Positions 43,978 to 54,885 of a stretch of 64,000 bases of DNA are shown piece after piece (within the stretch, counting starts at the first letter, position 1; every line of letters begins with the position of its first letter). The notes beneath the pieces are model-generated. The model was not told where the DNA came from. It did no database searches and saw only the letters and a list, made by a program, of their open reading frames with translations. A program made the translations under genes and the position numbers. Source of the stretch: Rhypophila decipiens (Eukaryota > Ascomycota > Sordariomycetes > Sordariales > Naviculisporaceae); contig MU858131.1 of NCBI GenBank assembly GCA_033297075.1, positions 1-64,000 on the forward strand. Reading direction: 5' to 3'.

Positions 43978-44965
43978 ATGGCAACCCCAACCCCCTTCTT
44001 CAACATAGTCGGCAAAACAGTAGCCATAACCGGCGCCACGGGCGGCATAGGCTCAGCAATCGCCAGCCGCTTCCTCCACGAAGGCGCCCGTCTCCTGCTC
44101 ATAGGCCGGGACCAGTTCAAGCTCGACATGGAACTCTCCAAACAGCGAGACAAGGCCAAAACCCTCAAGTCCGCCCCCTCCCGCGCTGAAACTGCAAAAA
44201 TCCAACACCCAGATCGTCACGCTACGTATCTGCTCAGGTCCCTGACCGACGTGGACGAGTGGAAACGAATCACGCGAGATGTCCACCATGAGATTGATGT
44301 ACTCGTCAACTGCGCGGGTATGAGCCAAGCAAGTTTGCTGCCTAGGACGAGAGAGCCGGATATTAATCACTTGATTGGGACGAATCTGACGGGGGCGATT
44401 ATAGCCACCAAAGCGGTCGTGAGCCAGATGTTGAGGCGGAAGAATAAGAAAAGGACCACGGTGAATGAGTTTACCGGAGGGGTGGTGGTTAATGTGGCGA
44501 GTTTGCTGGGGCAGCTGGGCACGCCCGGGACGTCGGTGTATGCTGCTACCAAGGCTGGGCTCGTGGGGTTTACGAAATCGTTGGCGACGGAGTTTGCGCC
44601 CCATATCAGGGTTAACGCTGTGCTGCCGGGGTTTGTTGATACTAATATGACTGCTTGTGAGTATTCCCAACTCATTTTACTGTTCGAATATAACTGACTG
44701 ACAAATCAACCCAGACCTCCAAAACCAAGCACACCCGCAAATAGACCCCGAGAGCAAAACCACGCCAGTCAAGAGTAACCTGCTGGATTCCATCCCCATG
44801 CAACGCCTCGGTCTTCCAGAAGAAGTCGCCGATGCGGTGTATTTCCTCGTCAGGAACCAGTACGCCAATGGCTGTTTGCTCAACCTCGACGGCGGCTTAG
44901 GCAGTCTCGTCGCTACGGCTACTACAATGGGTTCGACCTCAAATTCGGGGGCGGGGTTAGAATAG
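43978..44965 (+). CDS. SDR reductase, OAR1-like (3-oxoacyl-ACP reductase)
   Basis: Two exons, 43978-44656 and 44715-44965, with a 58-nt intron, giving 309 residues. The cofactor motif TGATGGIG is at 18-25, NCAG replaces the usual NNAG, the catalytic Ser lies in VNVAS (about 174), and YAATK gives Tyr188 and Lys192. The C-terminal motif MQRLGLPEEVADAVYFLV and LNLDGGL is like fungal OAR1, the 3-oxoacyl-ACP reductase of mitochondrial type II fatty-acid synthesis, which feeds lipoic acid. No clear presequence is visible, so a cytosolic SDR of unknown substrate remains possible. Confidence 0.8.
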
Positions 44966-45362
44966 ACGCTGTATGTCGACCTGGTTCACTACCTAGCTAG
45001 CTACTCATTTTCTTATCTATATGTTGACTTGGGCGTTGGACTTGGCCCTGAGGTTAATGTTATAGGTACGAATAGTACCAAACGGGCCTGACTTTTAGCT
45101 GGGTACTTTTGAGGTACCCAGGACTGAGAGAGGAGAGAACGAGTCTGAACCGAGACAAGGTATGCCTGCCCGATGAGGGGGAAAGGAAAGGAGAGAGAGA
45201 CATAAATAATACATATAAGAATAAGACGTGTACGATTGTTATATACCTACCCGAATATCTTATAAGAATACTAAATAGTTAACACTGGGCATACCTATTT
45301 AGAATATAGATAGATAATAAAGATCTAACAAAAGGAATAAGCATAGCTAAAGTAGTAAAGAG
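44966..45362. other. AT-rich intergenic sequence
   Basis: Low-GC sequence with many TA steps, denser than most of the window, resembling RIP-affected repeat DNA. A 14-bp direct repeat TTATATACCTACCC occurs near 45239 and again near 45784, on the far side of the tRNA locus. Confidence 0.4.
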
Positions 45363-45368
45363 AAAAAA
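45363..45368 (-). terminator. Pol III terminator of the split tRNA gene
   Basis: A run of six T on the minus strand, about 14 bases past the tRNA 3' end. This is a standard RNA polymerase III stop. No run of four or more T occurs on this strand between here and the tRNA 5' end. Confidence 0.7.
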
Positions 45369-45381
45369 GGATATATTTAAA

Positions 45382-45748
45382 TGCCCCCGAGCGGATTCGA
45401 ACCGCTGACCTCGGGCTGCTGAATTTCACACAGCATTTACAAATAGCTTTACCTCGTCAAGGTTTAGCAGGCGGAGATACGCCTCACTCCTCGGTTTATC
45501 TTGCGATCTATCAATTGCTGCTCAACACCAAGAACAGATCAAAGAAGAGCCCAAGCGCCGATTACTAGTTAATTAGCTTGTTCAGCGTTTTAACCCCTTC
45601 CTCGACCGGATCTTGGTGTTAAGCAGCAATTGATCAGTCGGGAGTTGGCCGAAGTTCCGCACGCTGAACCTCGACGAGGTAAAGCTATTTGTTAATGCTG
45701 TGTGAAATACTAATACAGTCCGCACTCTGACCACTGAGCTACGGGGGC
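45382..45748 (-). tRNA. tRNA gene interrupted in the anticodon arm
   Basis: On the minus strand the 5' half (45748-45709) has acceptor GCCCCCG, an A box TAGCTCAGTGG and a D stem GCTC/GAGT. The 3' half (45422-45382) has a perfect T arm AGCGG-TTCGAAT-CCGCT, the B box GGTTCGAATCC, acceptor CGGGGGC and discriminator A. The acceptor stem pairs at all seven positions. Between the halves lies a 286-nt foldback insert. The anticodon stem can pair four of five bases (CGGAC with GCCCG). The anticodon itself cannot be read with confidence, because the joined loop is 15 nt instead of 7. It is either a disrupted gene or one with an extraordinarily long intron. Confidence 0.75.
45423..45708. mobile_element. 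foldback element inserted in tRNA gene
   Basis: A 286-bp sequence whose ends are 42-bp inverted repeats with two mismatches (45423-45464 and 45667-45708, starting ATTTCACACAGC). A second inverted pair lies inside: 45510-45532 and 45612-45634, 22 of 23 matching. Together they make a long, imperfect hairpin. There is no open frame of note. The target-site duplication is not clear; the joined tRNA loop is 8 nt too long, which could reflect a decayed 8-bp duplication of the hAT kind. Confidence 0.7.
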
Positions 45749-46847
45749 TCTTTTTTTGATGGTTTTCCTTGCTATCCCGTATATTATATACCTACCCTCT
45801 AAGGTATGGCAGTTATGAGGAGAAGGGCTGGCGTGTGTAGATGGCCGAACTCGCTCGTCATAAAGCATTTTCCTGCCAAGGACATAAATGATGCGAGCTT
45901 GAGAAAGAAAGACAGAATTCGTGCATCATGATGCAAGGAAGGCCATGGTCTATACGAAAGTTATAAGCCTAATAATGATCATGGATAATGGAAGAACAAC
46001 CTACGGGCAGGTGCCTGGAAAAGAACATGGAAGTGAATGCATATACATGTATGAACCAAAGACACAAACGGCCAGCAGAGTGAGAATCGGTCAACAACCA
46101 CAATTAACGGATCAACAATTTCTTAAAGCCGAGTGAGAAAAAGACAAGAAAAAGCAAGCATGTCATGTTGATGAGTCATTTATTTCGTATTCTCTGACCT
46201 GCTGCCTGATCTGTTTTGTTTCATTCACGCGTGCTTCTTTGGTAGATGATACCAAATGAGACGAGATGATGCTTGAAACCCGATATGTGAAAGGCAGGCC
46301 ATCGGGACAAAAGCTGTTGTTTCTTATACGTAGACCTCCAGCGCAGCCACTCATTCCCGGCACAAGGGAGTTAACTGATCGGATCAGTCGACGAAACTCA
46401 TCAGTGCCTGGCCCATGAAAGAAAACAAACGAGCTCCCAGGCTGTCTTGCTCAGTCCAAAAAACAAGTCTTCCATCCATCCATCCATCCATCTGTTCCCA
46501 GACCTTTTCCTGCAATCCCGGGATAGATCCGCAAAAAAAAACGTATAATACACATACATAAGTCTAGACAAAATACAACGCCACGAAGAGGAAACACTTA
46601 AAACCCAGATGAAACTGGCAAGCAAATCTTTTGTGTTTCCCCAATCCTTTAATTAAAAGAAAGATCCAAAATCCGGATATCACATATCTCCTGTACTGAA
46701 TTTGATTGCTTATAACTCTCAATGAACCAGATCCGGGCTAGCACAGGACAAGAGAAAAAAAAGCAAAAAATTAAAAGACAAGACAAGAAGAGAATCGAAG
46801 AGAATAAATAAAGCAAAAGATGTATCCCCTGTATTCGCATCTTGGCC
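45749..46847. other. intergenic, 3' flank of Uba2 gene with a CATC microsatellite
   Basis: No gene is supported. A (CCAT)n run lies at 46472-46492. The left part is AT-rich like the other side of the tRNA locus. Confidence 0.45.
46472..46492 (+). repeat. (CCAT)n microsatellite
   Basis: Five perfect CCAT units followed by a T, in the 3' flanking region of the Uba2 gene. Confidence 0.85.
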
Positions 46848-49096
46848 TTAATCCTCAATGACAATGCTGTCACTGTCCTCAATGACAATGACACCACCAT
46901 TCGATGGTGGTGCAGTTTTGGCCTTCTTTGCGGCTGGTGACGTGTCGACAATGGATATCACCTCACTATCGGCATTGCCTGTCTGACGTGGGCGCTTGGC
47001 CAACGGCTCCTCGCCGGCAGGATGAGCACGCTTGCCATGCTCGTTGCTTCCGTTGACATGACCATTACCATTGGTCTCGGGCGGCGGAGGCGGCGCCTCC
47101 TTCTTGGGCTTGACGGGAATCTTGATCGTCTCATCCTCGGACCAGGTCTGCATGACCGGTTTGTCGGTGAGAGACTCCTTTCTGGATTCAAGAGAAACGT
47201 TAGTTAATCTGCATCACCATAGGGACTGTAGTAATGGACTTACGCTTCTTGAATAGCCACCACGACGTTGACGAATGGCTCCTCGTCATCCTCATCGGCG
47301 ATAGTCAAGAACGAATCTGGACCAATCCCCAGCTCGCTCAGCTTCTTGCCGAGATTGTCCGTCTCATCGGGATCATACAAGATACCGACGTCGTTGCGGA
47401 CAGAGAACTCCTTCTCGCCAAAGCCAAGACTCAGCTTGGCAAAGTCCTCGACAAAGTCGTTGAGGGTAGCTCTCTTGAGATCAACGAGAGCACGAGTCTG
47501 GAACACGCCACACACGGGACAGTCCTTGTTCGGCGGGCGCCACTTGTCTGATGCGAGAAGTCTCACCGGGTGTCCGGGCTGAAGGTAGACTTCCTTGACC
47601 TGGTCATATTCCCCCTTGAGGACCTTGAAAGATTCGAGAACACAAAGACCCGCCACAATTGCATTCGTAGTCGCAATGGCCGGGATGATGTTGCCAGCCA
47701 TCTGCTTAATGTCAAACTTGGACTTGCGATCAATGCCAAACAGCCAAGACCGGATGTTTGAGCTGGCTGCCACAAAGTCCAGCGTGTCCTCGTCATCCTT
47801 GTCAAAAGTGATGATGGCTTCATCATCACTTGCCCTCATCTCGAGCATGCGCTTGCTTAGCCGCTCAAGACTGTCGATAAAGACAACGAGGTTCTCCTCC
47901 AGAGACCACACCTTTTGGGCGCCTTGCAGAACCTCTGCCTTGTTCGCCATCTCCTTGGCAGCCTTGGCCAGCAGGTCCTTGTAGTCGAGCGGCTCGGGGG
48001 GCTTGCGGGTCTTCCACATGTCTTCCATCGATCTTAGGCGGATAATATCCTGCTTGAAGACCTTGTCAAACAGCATTTGTGCGAACTCGTCCGTACCCGC
48101 AGACTGTCTAATCTTTCTTAGCTCAGCCGACTCTCTCTTCAACTCCTCGATTTCGTTGGCGTTGTCGTTATCGGCCGAGTGATCAAACGCGGACTCGTCC
48201 TCACTCGCCCCGAAAATCTCATTGAGCAGGTAGCTTTTCCCCCAAACGATGCAGTGGATTGGCTGACTCGGCGTGCTCCGGATGGTGCACACGGGAAACG
48301 ACTTGGGTGTCTCCTTGGGCAAGCAGTCGTAACACGCCGTCACCCCCTTCCTGATGACTTGGACCTGTCCGTTGAACCCCGTGGTGCCGCTCTCAATGAG
48401 CGGGACATCTGCTACCAAGCACATCTTGTTGACATGTCTTCTTGCCTCCAAGTTGTCCAAGGCATTGAAGACAACGGTAAAACTGCTGAACCAGTCGATG
48501 TTGAATTGGGATTCCTTGATGTTGGCATGGTAGGCAATGATCTTGACATCCGGGTTGAACTTTTGTGCGACTTCTGTGGCCACCAATGCCTTGGATTTCT
48601 TGATGTGTTCGTGTCTGAAGAGAAACTGACGGTTGAGGTTACTTAGATCGATTGTGTCGAGATCGACGACGTGTATTTCGCCAAAGCCCGAGAGCGCGAG
48701 GTTCTTGAGCAGTTCGCATCCAATCCCGCCAGCGCCGACCATGAGCACGCGTGCCTGTTTTGTGAGAGTCAGCGAGGAAACTCGAGGGGGCTTCATTTGG
48801 GCGACGAGGAGCCGTAGCAACGAGCAAGTACTTATCCGATCATGCAACATGTGAGGTAGGGCTGGCCGACGAAGGCTTTGTTCTTGTCATGTGTGTGGGG
48901 AGCAGAGGCGAACGCCTGTTCACAGGGTGAAACTGTCAACGGCAAGGGGACTGGGAGAACGTACCTGCTTGACGTGCGCATTTAGTCCACGGCCAAACGA
49001 CTGTGCATTGTACTTGTCGCGGGTCGGGGGAGGATTCACGCTGGTCGTCGGCGCAACCGCCGCGGCGGGATTCGCAATCGCAATTGGAACCTCCAT
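46848..49096 (-). CDS. uba2: SUMO-activating enzyme subunit Uba2
   Basis: Three exons, 49096-48965, 48754-47244 and 47181-46848, giving 658 residues. Exon 1 ends GRGLNAHVKQ and joins ARVLMVGAGGIGCELL; GAGGIG (51-56) is the ATP-binding loop. The catalytic Cys lies in FPVCTIRSTP (Cys200), and CYDC (185-188) together with CPVC (near 470) are the zinc ligands. The ubiquitin-fold domain follows, then a disordered tail with a KRAHP-type basic patch and a final hydrophobic-acidic VIVIEDSDSIVIED that looks like a SUMO-interacting motif. Uba2 pairs with Aos1 to adenylate SUMO and pass it to Ubc9. The first intron, at 210 nt, is much longer than others here. Confidence 0.93.
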
Positions 49097-49864
49097 CTCC
49101 CGGGTCTGAGGGCGCAGAGACGTAATCTTTTGGTTGGTACGAGTATTAAGGAAGAAAAAGTGAAGGAGTCATTCCAAGGACGGAGCTACAAAGAATTAGC
49201 GGAGTGCAGCCTCGGGGAGAGGTCCGTCGCATTCAATGTGAAAGGATGCGCTGCTGCCTTTTTGGTGGTCAAAGGCGAGAATCGACTTGTCGCAGCTCTC
49301 CCGTCATCATCGCTGGTCTGGACGACTGAACTGACAGGCAAACGCGCTAAAACTTGGCCAGTAAAGCCGGTAAAGTGGCCCCTGCGGCACCCGGCAGGAG
49401 GGACCAGGGAGGAAAGCGTGCACCTGATTGGTCGCCTCAAGCTGTTAAGCTCAACGGCTAGGGTGGGTGGATTCGACTGAAGATGGCGAGCTCAAAACAG
49501 TTTCAAGACTGAACAGAACACGTGAATATTTGGAGAGGAGATGAATTAAACAGGATACGAAATAGCTCTTTCCGCTCAAAAGTTTAGTGTAATTTCTAGT
49601 AGGTTAAGATCAAAGTTTCTTGTTTGGTCGTTGTTGTGTCTCCTGGTGTTTGTTGGTGGTGACAATCGCAATTATTGGTCCCCGGTAACTTTTGGTGCCA
49701 AGCCTATTTAACCCCTGGTCTTTGGGCAAACCTTCCATCTCGCCCCACGATCTGGATAACTCACGACCTCTCACAACGAGATGCAGTATATGATCATCTT
49801 TTTTTCCTTGTCTTTTGAATAACACCATTCTTATCAATACCACTACCGTTCATTCACTTCCAAA
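49097..49864. other. divergent promoter, Uba2 / Qng1
   Basis: About 770 bases separate the two divergent starts. The right end has a CT-rich leader before the ATG at 49865. No other gene is seen. Confidence 0.5.
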
Positions 49865-51262
49865 ATGTCCGACGACGAAGCCGACCCCGAGTTGCTAGCT
49901 CTCCTCCGTCAGCACCTCCTAGGAAAACCGACTCTCAACACAGAGCCCGAGACGAGGGTCCTCGAGGACGCGGAGTACGTGTGCGACAACTCCATCGACG
50001 TGGCCTTGGACATGCGCTCTTGCAAGAACGCCGCCGCCACCATCTACGCCAAGATGCAAGAAAAGGAGTACTCGCCCTCGACTTGGTCGCAGCATGAACT
50101 TCACCCCAAGGCCAAGGATGAGAGCACCGTCGCCTTTATCTTCACCATGGACTTGCTGAATTTCTCGTTCTGGTCTGAGAAGCCCGATGCTGAGCGGTTT
50201 GCCATCTCGTATCGAGACAAGCGGTGGACGGGCTACTGGAGTCTGGTTGCTGCCCTGCAGAGGGCGCTTGATGAAGGTAGGTGAACTTTTGTGTCTGTCC
50301 GTGTTTTGAGATGACTTTCTGATTCATCCTTCATGTACTTGTGTGATTGTATGTTCGTTTGTGCAATGTTAATATTTTGTGCTTCTTATCCAAAATAAAG
50401 GAATCCCCATTACGGACTCGCATTTTTGGCAAGATGAAGAAGAGTGCACTCTTGATGTCCTGAGGCAAGTCTTTAAGTCGACCACCGACGAGGAGATACC
50501 TCTCCTAGAAGAGCGACTTGTCTGTCTCCGTGAAGCCGGGACTGTTTTGTATCAAGTATGTTTATGTTCTGTTTGTCATTTCCGACTTTCACACAAGTGA
50601 TCACCACGACAATGCCAAATTTCCGACAGACAATCCTCCTAATACTGCTTTGCCAAAACCTAGAAATACGAATGCAGCCCCGTAAACCTCATCAAGGCAG
50701 CCAAAGGGTCTGCCGCTCGTCTGGTGAATCTGTTGGCGGATGACTTTGCCTGCTTCCGGGACGAGCACAAATTCGAGACCCGAAGGAAACCCATCCGCAT
50801 CCTTAAGCGGGCCCAGATCTTGGTCGCCGATGTCTGGGCTGCCTTTGAGGGCAAAGGCTACGGCGAGTTTCGGGACATTGACAAGATCACCATGTTTGCC
50901 GACTACCGGGTCCCGCAGATTCTCAACACCATGGGCTGCATCGCCTACAGCCCTCCCCTGGACTTCACTATCCGGGATAAGAAAGAGATCCGGTCTGGGT
51001 CGAGCCGGGAGATTCAGATGAGAGGTTTGTTGACAATCCATCATGCAGCGGCGAGGCTTGTTGCTAACAGTTAAACTCCCAAAATTTAGCTTGCAGTATC
51101 TGGTGTGTCGAGCTCATCCGCCGAGAGATCAAGAAAGCACACCCCGAGGCCGAGGTCAACGCCATTCTAATCGACTTTTTCCTGTACGACACCATCAAGG
51201 AGATTGAGGCCGCTGGCAAGGAGAGTGTCCCACACCACAGGACGAGAAGTATATGGTACTGA
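49865..51262 (+). CDS. qng1: queuosine 5'-phosphate N-glycosylase/hydrolase (Qng1, DUF2419)
   Basis: Four exons, 49865-50276, 50401-50555, 50664-51024 and 51090-51262, giving 366 residues, close to the human homolog's 341. Family segments are clear: a Cys-Lys motif (DMRSCKNAA), DLLNFSFWSE, a Tyr/Arg-rich YRDKRWTGYWSLVAAL, then ADDFACFRDEH, KRAQILVADVW, FADYRVPQILNTMG and the C-terminal CSIWCVELIRREI. The enzyme releases queuine from queuosine 5'-phosphate so that tRNA-guanine transglycosylase can use it. Eukaryotes cannot make queuine, so this is salvage of a bacterial micronutrient. All splices keep the family sequence intact. Confidence 0.9.
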
Positions 51263-51682
51263 AACCCATGCGATCAAAGAATAAAACAGCCTAACAGGTA
51301 GAAATTTCCGTAGCTAGTACAGTAAGTATACCCGGTATCTTTTCTGTTCCATATGATTGCATCCGTCAACGCAGTGTGACGTCCCGTAGAATCCCCATGA
51401 AACGAAGAGAAATAAAGCAGTGAACATCCCCTCTGTACCGGCTTTCCAAAGAAAACACAGCAAATCCCCCAGAAAACAAGTCTCACCCAAGAAAAACACC
51501 GCTAACGCCCTTTGCCTCACAGATAAACCCATCATTCCATCGTACAATACCAAGTGAAAAGAAGAAGAAAACACTCTGTATTTACGCAGTCGGCATTGAG
51601 CGTCCCGGGGAACCGATATCTGCGTCACAAACGTGCAAACATGCCGTTAAATCCGTTGGGCGGCCCCTAACTAGTGATGTGA
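51263..51682. other. intergenic between convergent genes
   Basis: 3' flanks of two converging genes. No feature stands out. Confidence 0.5.
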
Positions 51683-52412
51683 TCAAACAGCCCCAACAGC
51701 AGTAGAACTCATCAGCTCGTCCATATGCGCCCGCTCAGCCTGTCCATCGACCCGCTCCTCTTCCTTGATCAGCGCAGCAAGCACCTCGATAGGCGGATTC
51801 AAGCCCAGCCTCTCGGCCCGCTTCCACCGCTTGAGACGAGTGATACCGATGCAAGGCTAAGTTAAATCATTAGCAAACGCCCCAAAACTAGCTTCAGCCA
51901 AAGCAAGGTCCAGCCAAAACAAGTCGAAATAAGCCTAAAAGAAGATGGAAAAGGAGAAAGAAGAAAAAATAACATACCCCATACTGCGAACTAACATCAA
52001 AGTACCTAAGCACCTTCTCACCAACCGTCAAGCCCTCCCCATGTTTCTTGTGGACTTCTTTCGCCCGGCGCGACGACTCAATACCCTCCCAGTATCTTCT
52101 CACAGCGGCATCGCTGATTTTGGCCGCCTTGAGCTCTGCCTCGGATTTCTCCCTCTCGAGGAGGCTTGTCTTGGTGATGGGGGAGATCAATTCCGCCGTG
52201 GTAGATGGTGTTGTTGCGCGGCTGTTGTCATCTTGTTGCTTTTCGACGACGACGACGGGGATTTCGACAGTTGGGGGCGTCGGCTTGACTGGGGTGTCTT
52301 TGCCGGCTTTGGAGACTGGCTTTGTGACTCGGTGGTTAAAGCTTAGGGTGGATTGTTTGGCGCCGCTGGCTGGACCTGCGCCGCGGGTGGATTTGCGTGT
52401 TGTTGGTGGCAT
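51683..52412 (-). CDS. cdm1: DNA polymerase delta subunit 4 (POLD4/Cdm1)
   Basis: Two exons, 52412-51978 and 51856-51683, with a 121-nt intron, giving 202 residues. The disordered N-terminal half starts with Arg/Lys and a PIP-box-like QSTLSFNH (about 20-27) for PCNA. The conserved C-terminal domain reads AAVRRYWEGIESSRRAKEVH, then EKVLRYFDVSSQYGPCIGITRLKRWKRAERLGLNPP. POLD4 is the small accessory subunit that stabilises DNA polymerase delta and links it to PCNA; fission yeast and animals have it, budding yeast does not. Without splicing, the conserved segment would end in a poly-Phe run. Confidence 0.88.
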
Positions 52413-54226
52413 TTTAATGTACTGCGGTGTAGTGCTACTTTTTGTAGTTTATTTGTGTGTGTCGTACGCTAATGTGGTGGAAGTTAAGTCGATGTTAACA
52501 GCACAGGAAGCACACTGTGAAATCGTCGTTGTGGAGTATTATGGGACGAGAAATTGGTGACGTCAGATCTATTGAGCAAGAAGGCAAGGGATGAAAGGAT
52601 TGAGATGTTAATATGTCGAGATATCAACAAATTGAATTGAATATTTGTTGTGATGGTGCGATGCTGTCAATTACTGTCAATCGGTGTAAAACGGCGACGG
52701 CGTTATCGGTTGAAACGGAAGTTGGTTGCGAAGCTTAAAGTGGTTGCAGCTCTCATTGTTCATCGATTTCCGCTGCGGCTGGGCTTGGCAGTGAATGGCG
52801 CTGGCGGGGCAACCTCTCAGAGTCTCACCGGTCGCGAGCAGCGCCAGGTCAGGTGACTGTTACACCTTGTTGGGAAAGAGCGGCTAACAGGTTACCACAC
52901 CTTTCATGGCAGAAATTGTTAGTGTCCAGGACTCTTCATACATAAATGACGGCGAAGACTCCCGAAGCGTCTCCCCTTTGCCCGTTTCCCATGCAGATTC
53001 CGGGGCTTCAAAGGGATCGATTTGTTTCTATGCTGTTGCTCAAGCTTTCAATGAATTCTTAAGTAAACCCATCCATCGTCAGTTTGCGATGAGTACGGAC
53101 AATGAACCAGGACTTCTGGGATGTATTTTTATGTTGCTTGTGAGAAATCTGAGCCATAAAGCCGTCCCTGGCTGGGCGTTTCATGTGCTAACAAGTTAGA
53201 GATGAGTTCTATCTCAAACTTCAGCTAATATCCTCCGTGTTTACCTCGGAAGCTTTGACCAAATCTTTCAACTAACGTTACTTCATACTGAGCTGATTCT
53301 TTAATGGTCTAAATACAGGACAGACAACGGTCTTAGGAGCTATATGGGTCTATAAGTCGATGAGAATTATAATGATCATCGATTAAAAGCCTATATCAGT
53401 TCGGTGTAATGAGATGTAGTCCGAATGAAAAATGTTTCCAGATAGACGTACGAGCTTCTGATTAAGGTCTGTCGATTATGCCGGCACATTCAACAGTATC
53501 AAGTCAATAAGTGCCGAACTATAGAACAGCTATCCCCAAACAAGACCAAGACCTCTTCTTCAAGCGTTTGTGTTACCGCCGAGCATCATGGTCCATGGGT
53601 ATAACTAAAAGCAAGCTCAATAGGTCGTGTCACCCACCATAGTCCCAAGATTCCAATAGTGCAATGTACGGTACTGCCCAGCCCAGGTCCGTGATATTCA
53701 ATGACCTGCCCCTTGCTGCATCTTGAAAGTATGGCTCGCGCAGCTGACATACATAGCCGCCTTACCTACTCGGGTCGGTGTAACCCGCACCGGCTTCATA
53801 AGCAGGCACACCTCGTCGACATTGGCCCTTTTCCCGAGACACGCTCACCGTCCAGCAATCATCTTGCCGTGTCATTCAATATTCCAAGCCATTTTGCGCA
53901 TAATGACTAACAACACATGTAATCGAGTCCGATTGATCATACCTTGTGGCGGCGATAGTGAGGATGAACTCGGACTTGGGAGCTGGATGGATGGACATGT
54001 AAGCTGATGGAAATTCAGCATCCGGCTGGGCTAGATATCAAAAAATTTTTGAAGACCCTGTTTTATTCATGAGTTTCCTGCCGGGGTTATGGCCATCTCC
54101 AGGGAGCATATAAAGCCAGCCCTCATCCCATACTCTCGTCACTGACTTGTGTTCCCGAGTCTTGACTCTTTCGTGTAAACCATCAACCACGGTAAATCTC
54201 AAAACGATCACCACTGCTCTCTCAAA
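52413..54226. other. long intergenic region, 1.8 kb
   Basis: No coding gene is supported. Short frames (52906-53199 and 53701-54007) have no conserved look. The right end carries a TATA box for the secreted DUF3237 protein. Confidence 0.4.
54109..54115 (+). promoter_or_regulatory. TATA box of DUF3237 gene
   Basis: TATAAAG lies 118 bases before the ATG at 54227, with a CT-rich leader between. Position and sequence both suit a core promoter. Confidence 0.55.
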
Positions 54227-54885
54227 ATGAAATTCCCAACCCTCCTCTCCCTCCTCACCCTAACAGGCCTCGTCGCCGCCGGCCCACCACCCAAACCCCC
54301 CAAGCCCCCGGGGACAACCTACCTCTACACAGTAAACATCACCGGCGGCGCCACTTACCCCGTCGGCCCAGGACCCTACGGAAACCGCCTCGTAGTCCCC
54401 ATCCTAAACGGGACCTTCTCGGGCCCCCGTCTCAAAGGCACCGTCATGCCGGTAGGCGGAGAATGGGGCGTCCTCGACACAAGCCACCCCAGCCAGACAG
54501 CCTTCCACATCGACGTGCGCCAGACGTTCAAAACCGACGACGGGGCCTATATCCAAGTCATTGAGGGCGGTTCCTCCCAGCCCGATGGCTCTGCGTTTGC
54601 GACTATGCGGTTTGATACGGGGAGTGAAAAGTATTACTGGATGAATAATATTGTTGCTTTTGGGGTGTTGAGACAGTTGGGTGGCGGTGGGTTGACTATT
54701 GATTGTTGGATGGTGAGATTGCTGTTCTTTTCTTCGCCTCTCCTTGAGTCTTGTTTTCATGTTTGGAAGCCCGAACGAAAACCCACGATTGAGTTGGTGA
54801 AGTACCTGTACGTACTGACACAAACTTATTTTAATTTCAGTTCAATACACCGCCAGCAACAGCTCCTCCGGGTCCTCCTGCCTGA
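54227..54885 (+). CDS. secreted DUF3237 protein
   Basis: Two exons, 54227-54712 and 54841-54885, with a 128-nt intron (GTGAGA to TTCAG), giving 176 residues. A signal peptide occupies 1-18, followed by a Pro-rich linker (PPPKPPKPPG). The DUF3237 beta-barrel then reads LYTVNITGGATYPVGPGPYGN, RLVVPILNGTFSGPRLKG, WGVLDT, and GAYIQVIEGGSS. Function is unknown; related proteins are found in fungal secretomes and in some biosynthetic loci. Without splicing, the frame continues to 54925 through intron-like sequence. The short last exon ends in Pro-rich residues. Confidence 0.8.

Noticed and set aside
45423..45708. Self-splicing group I intron in the tRNA
   Set aside because: No P/Q/R/S core or internal guide is visible; the insert is dominated by end-to-end inverted repeats instead.
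46472..46492. Short repeat array considered as CRISPR
   Set aside because: A plain tetranucleotide microsatellite in a eukaryotic 3' flank; there are no spacers.
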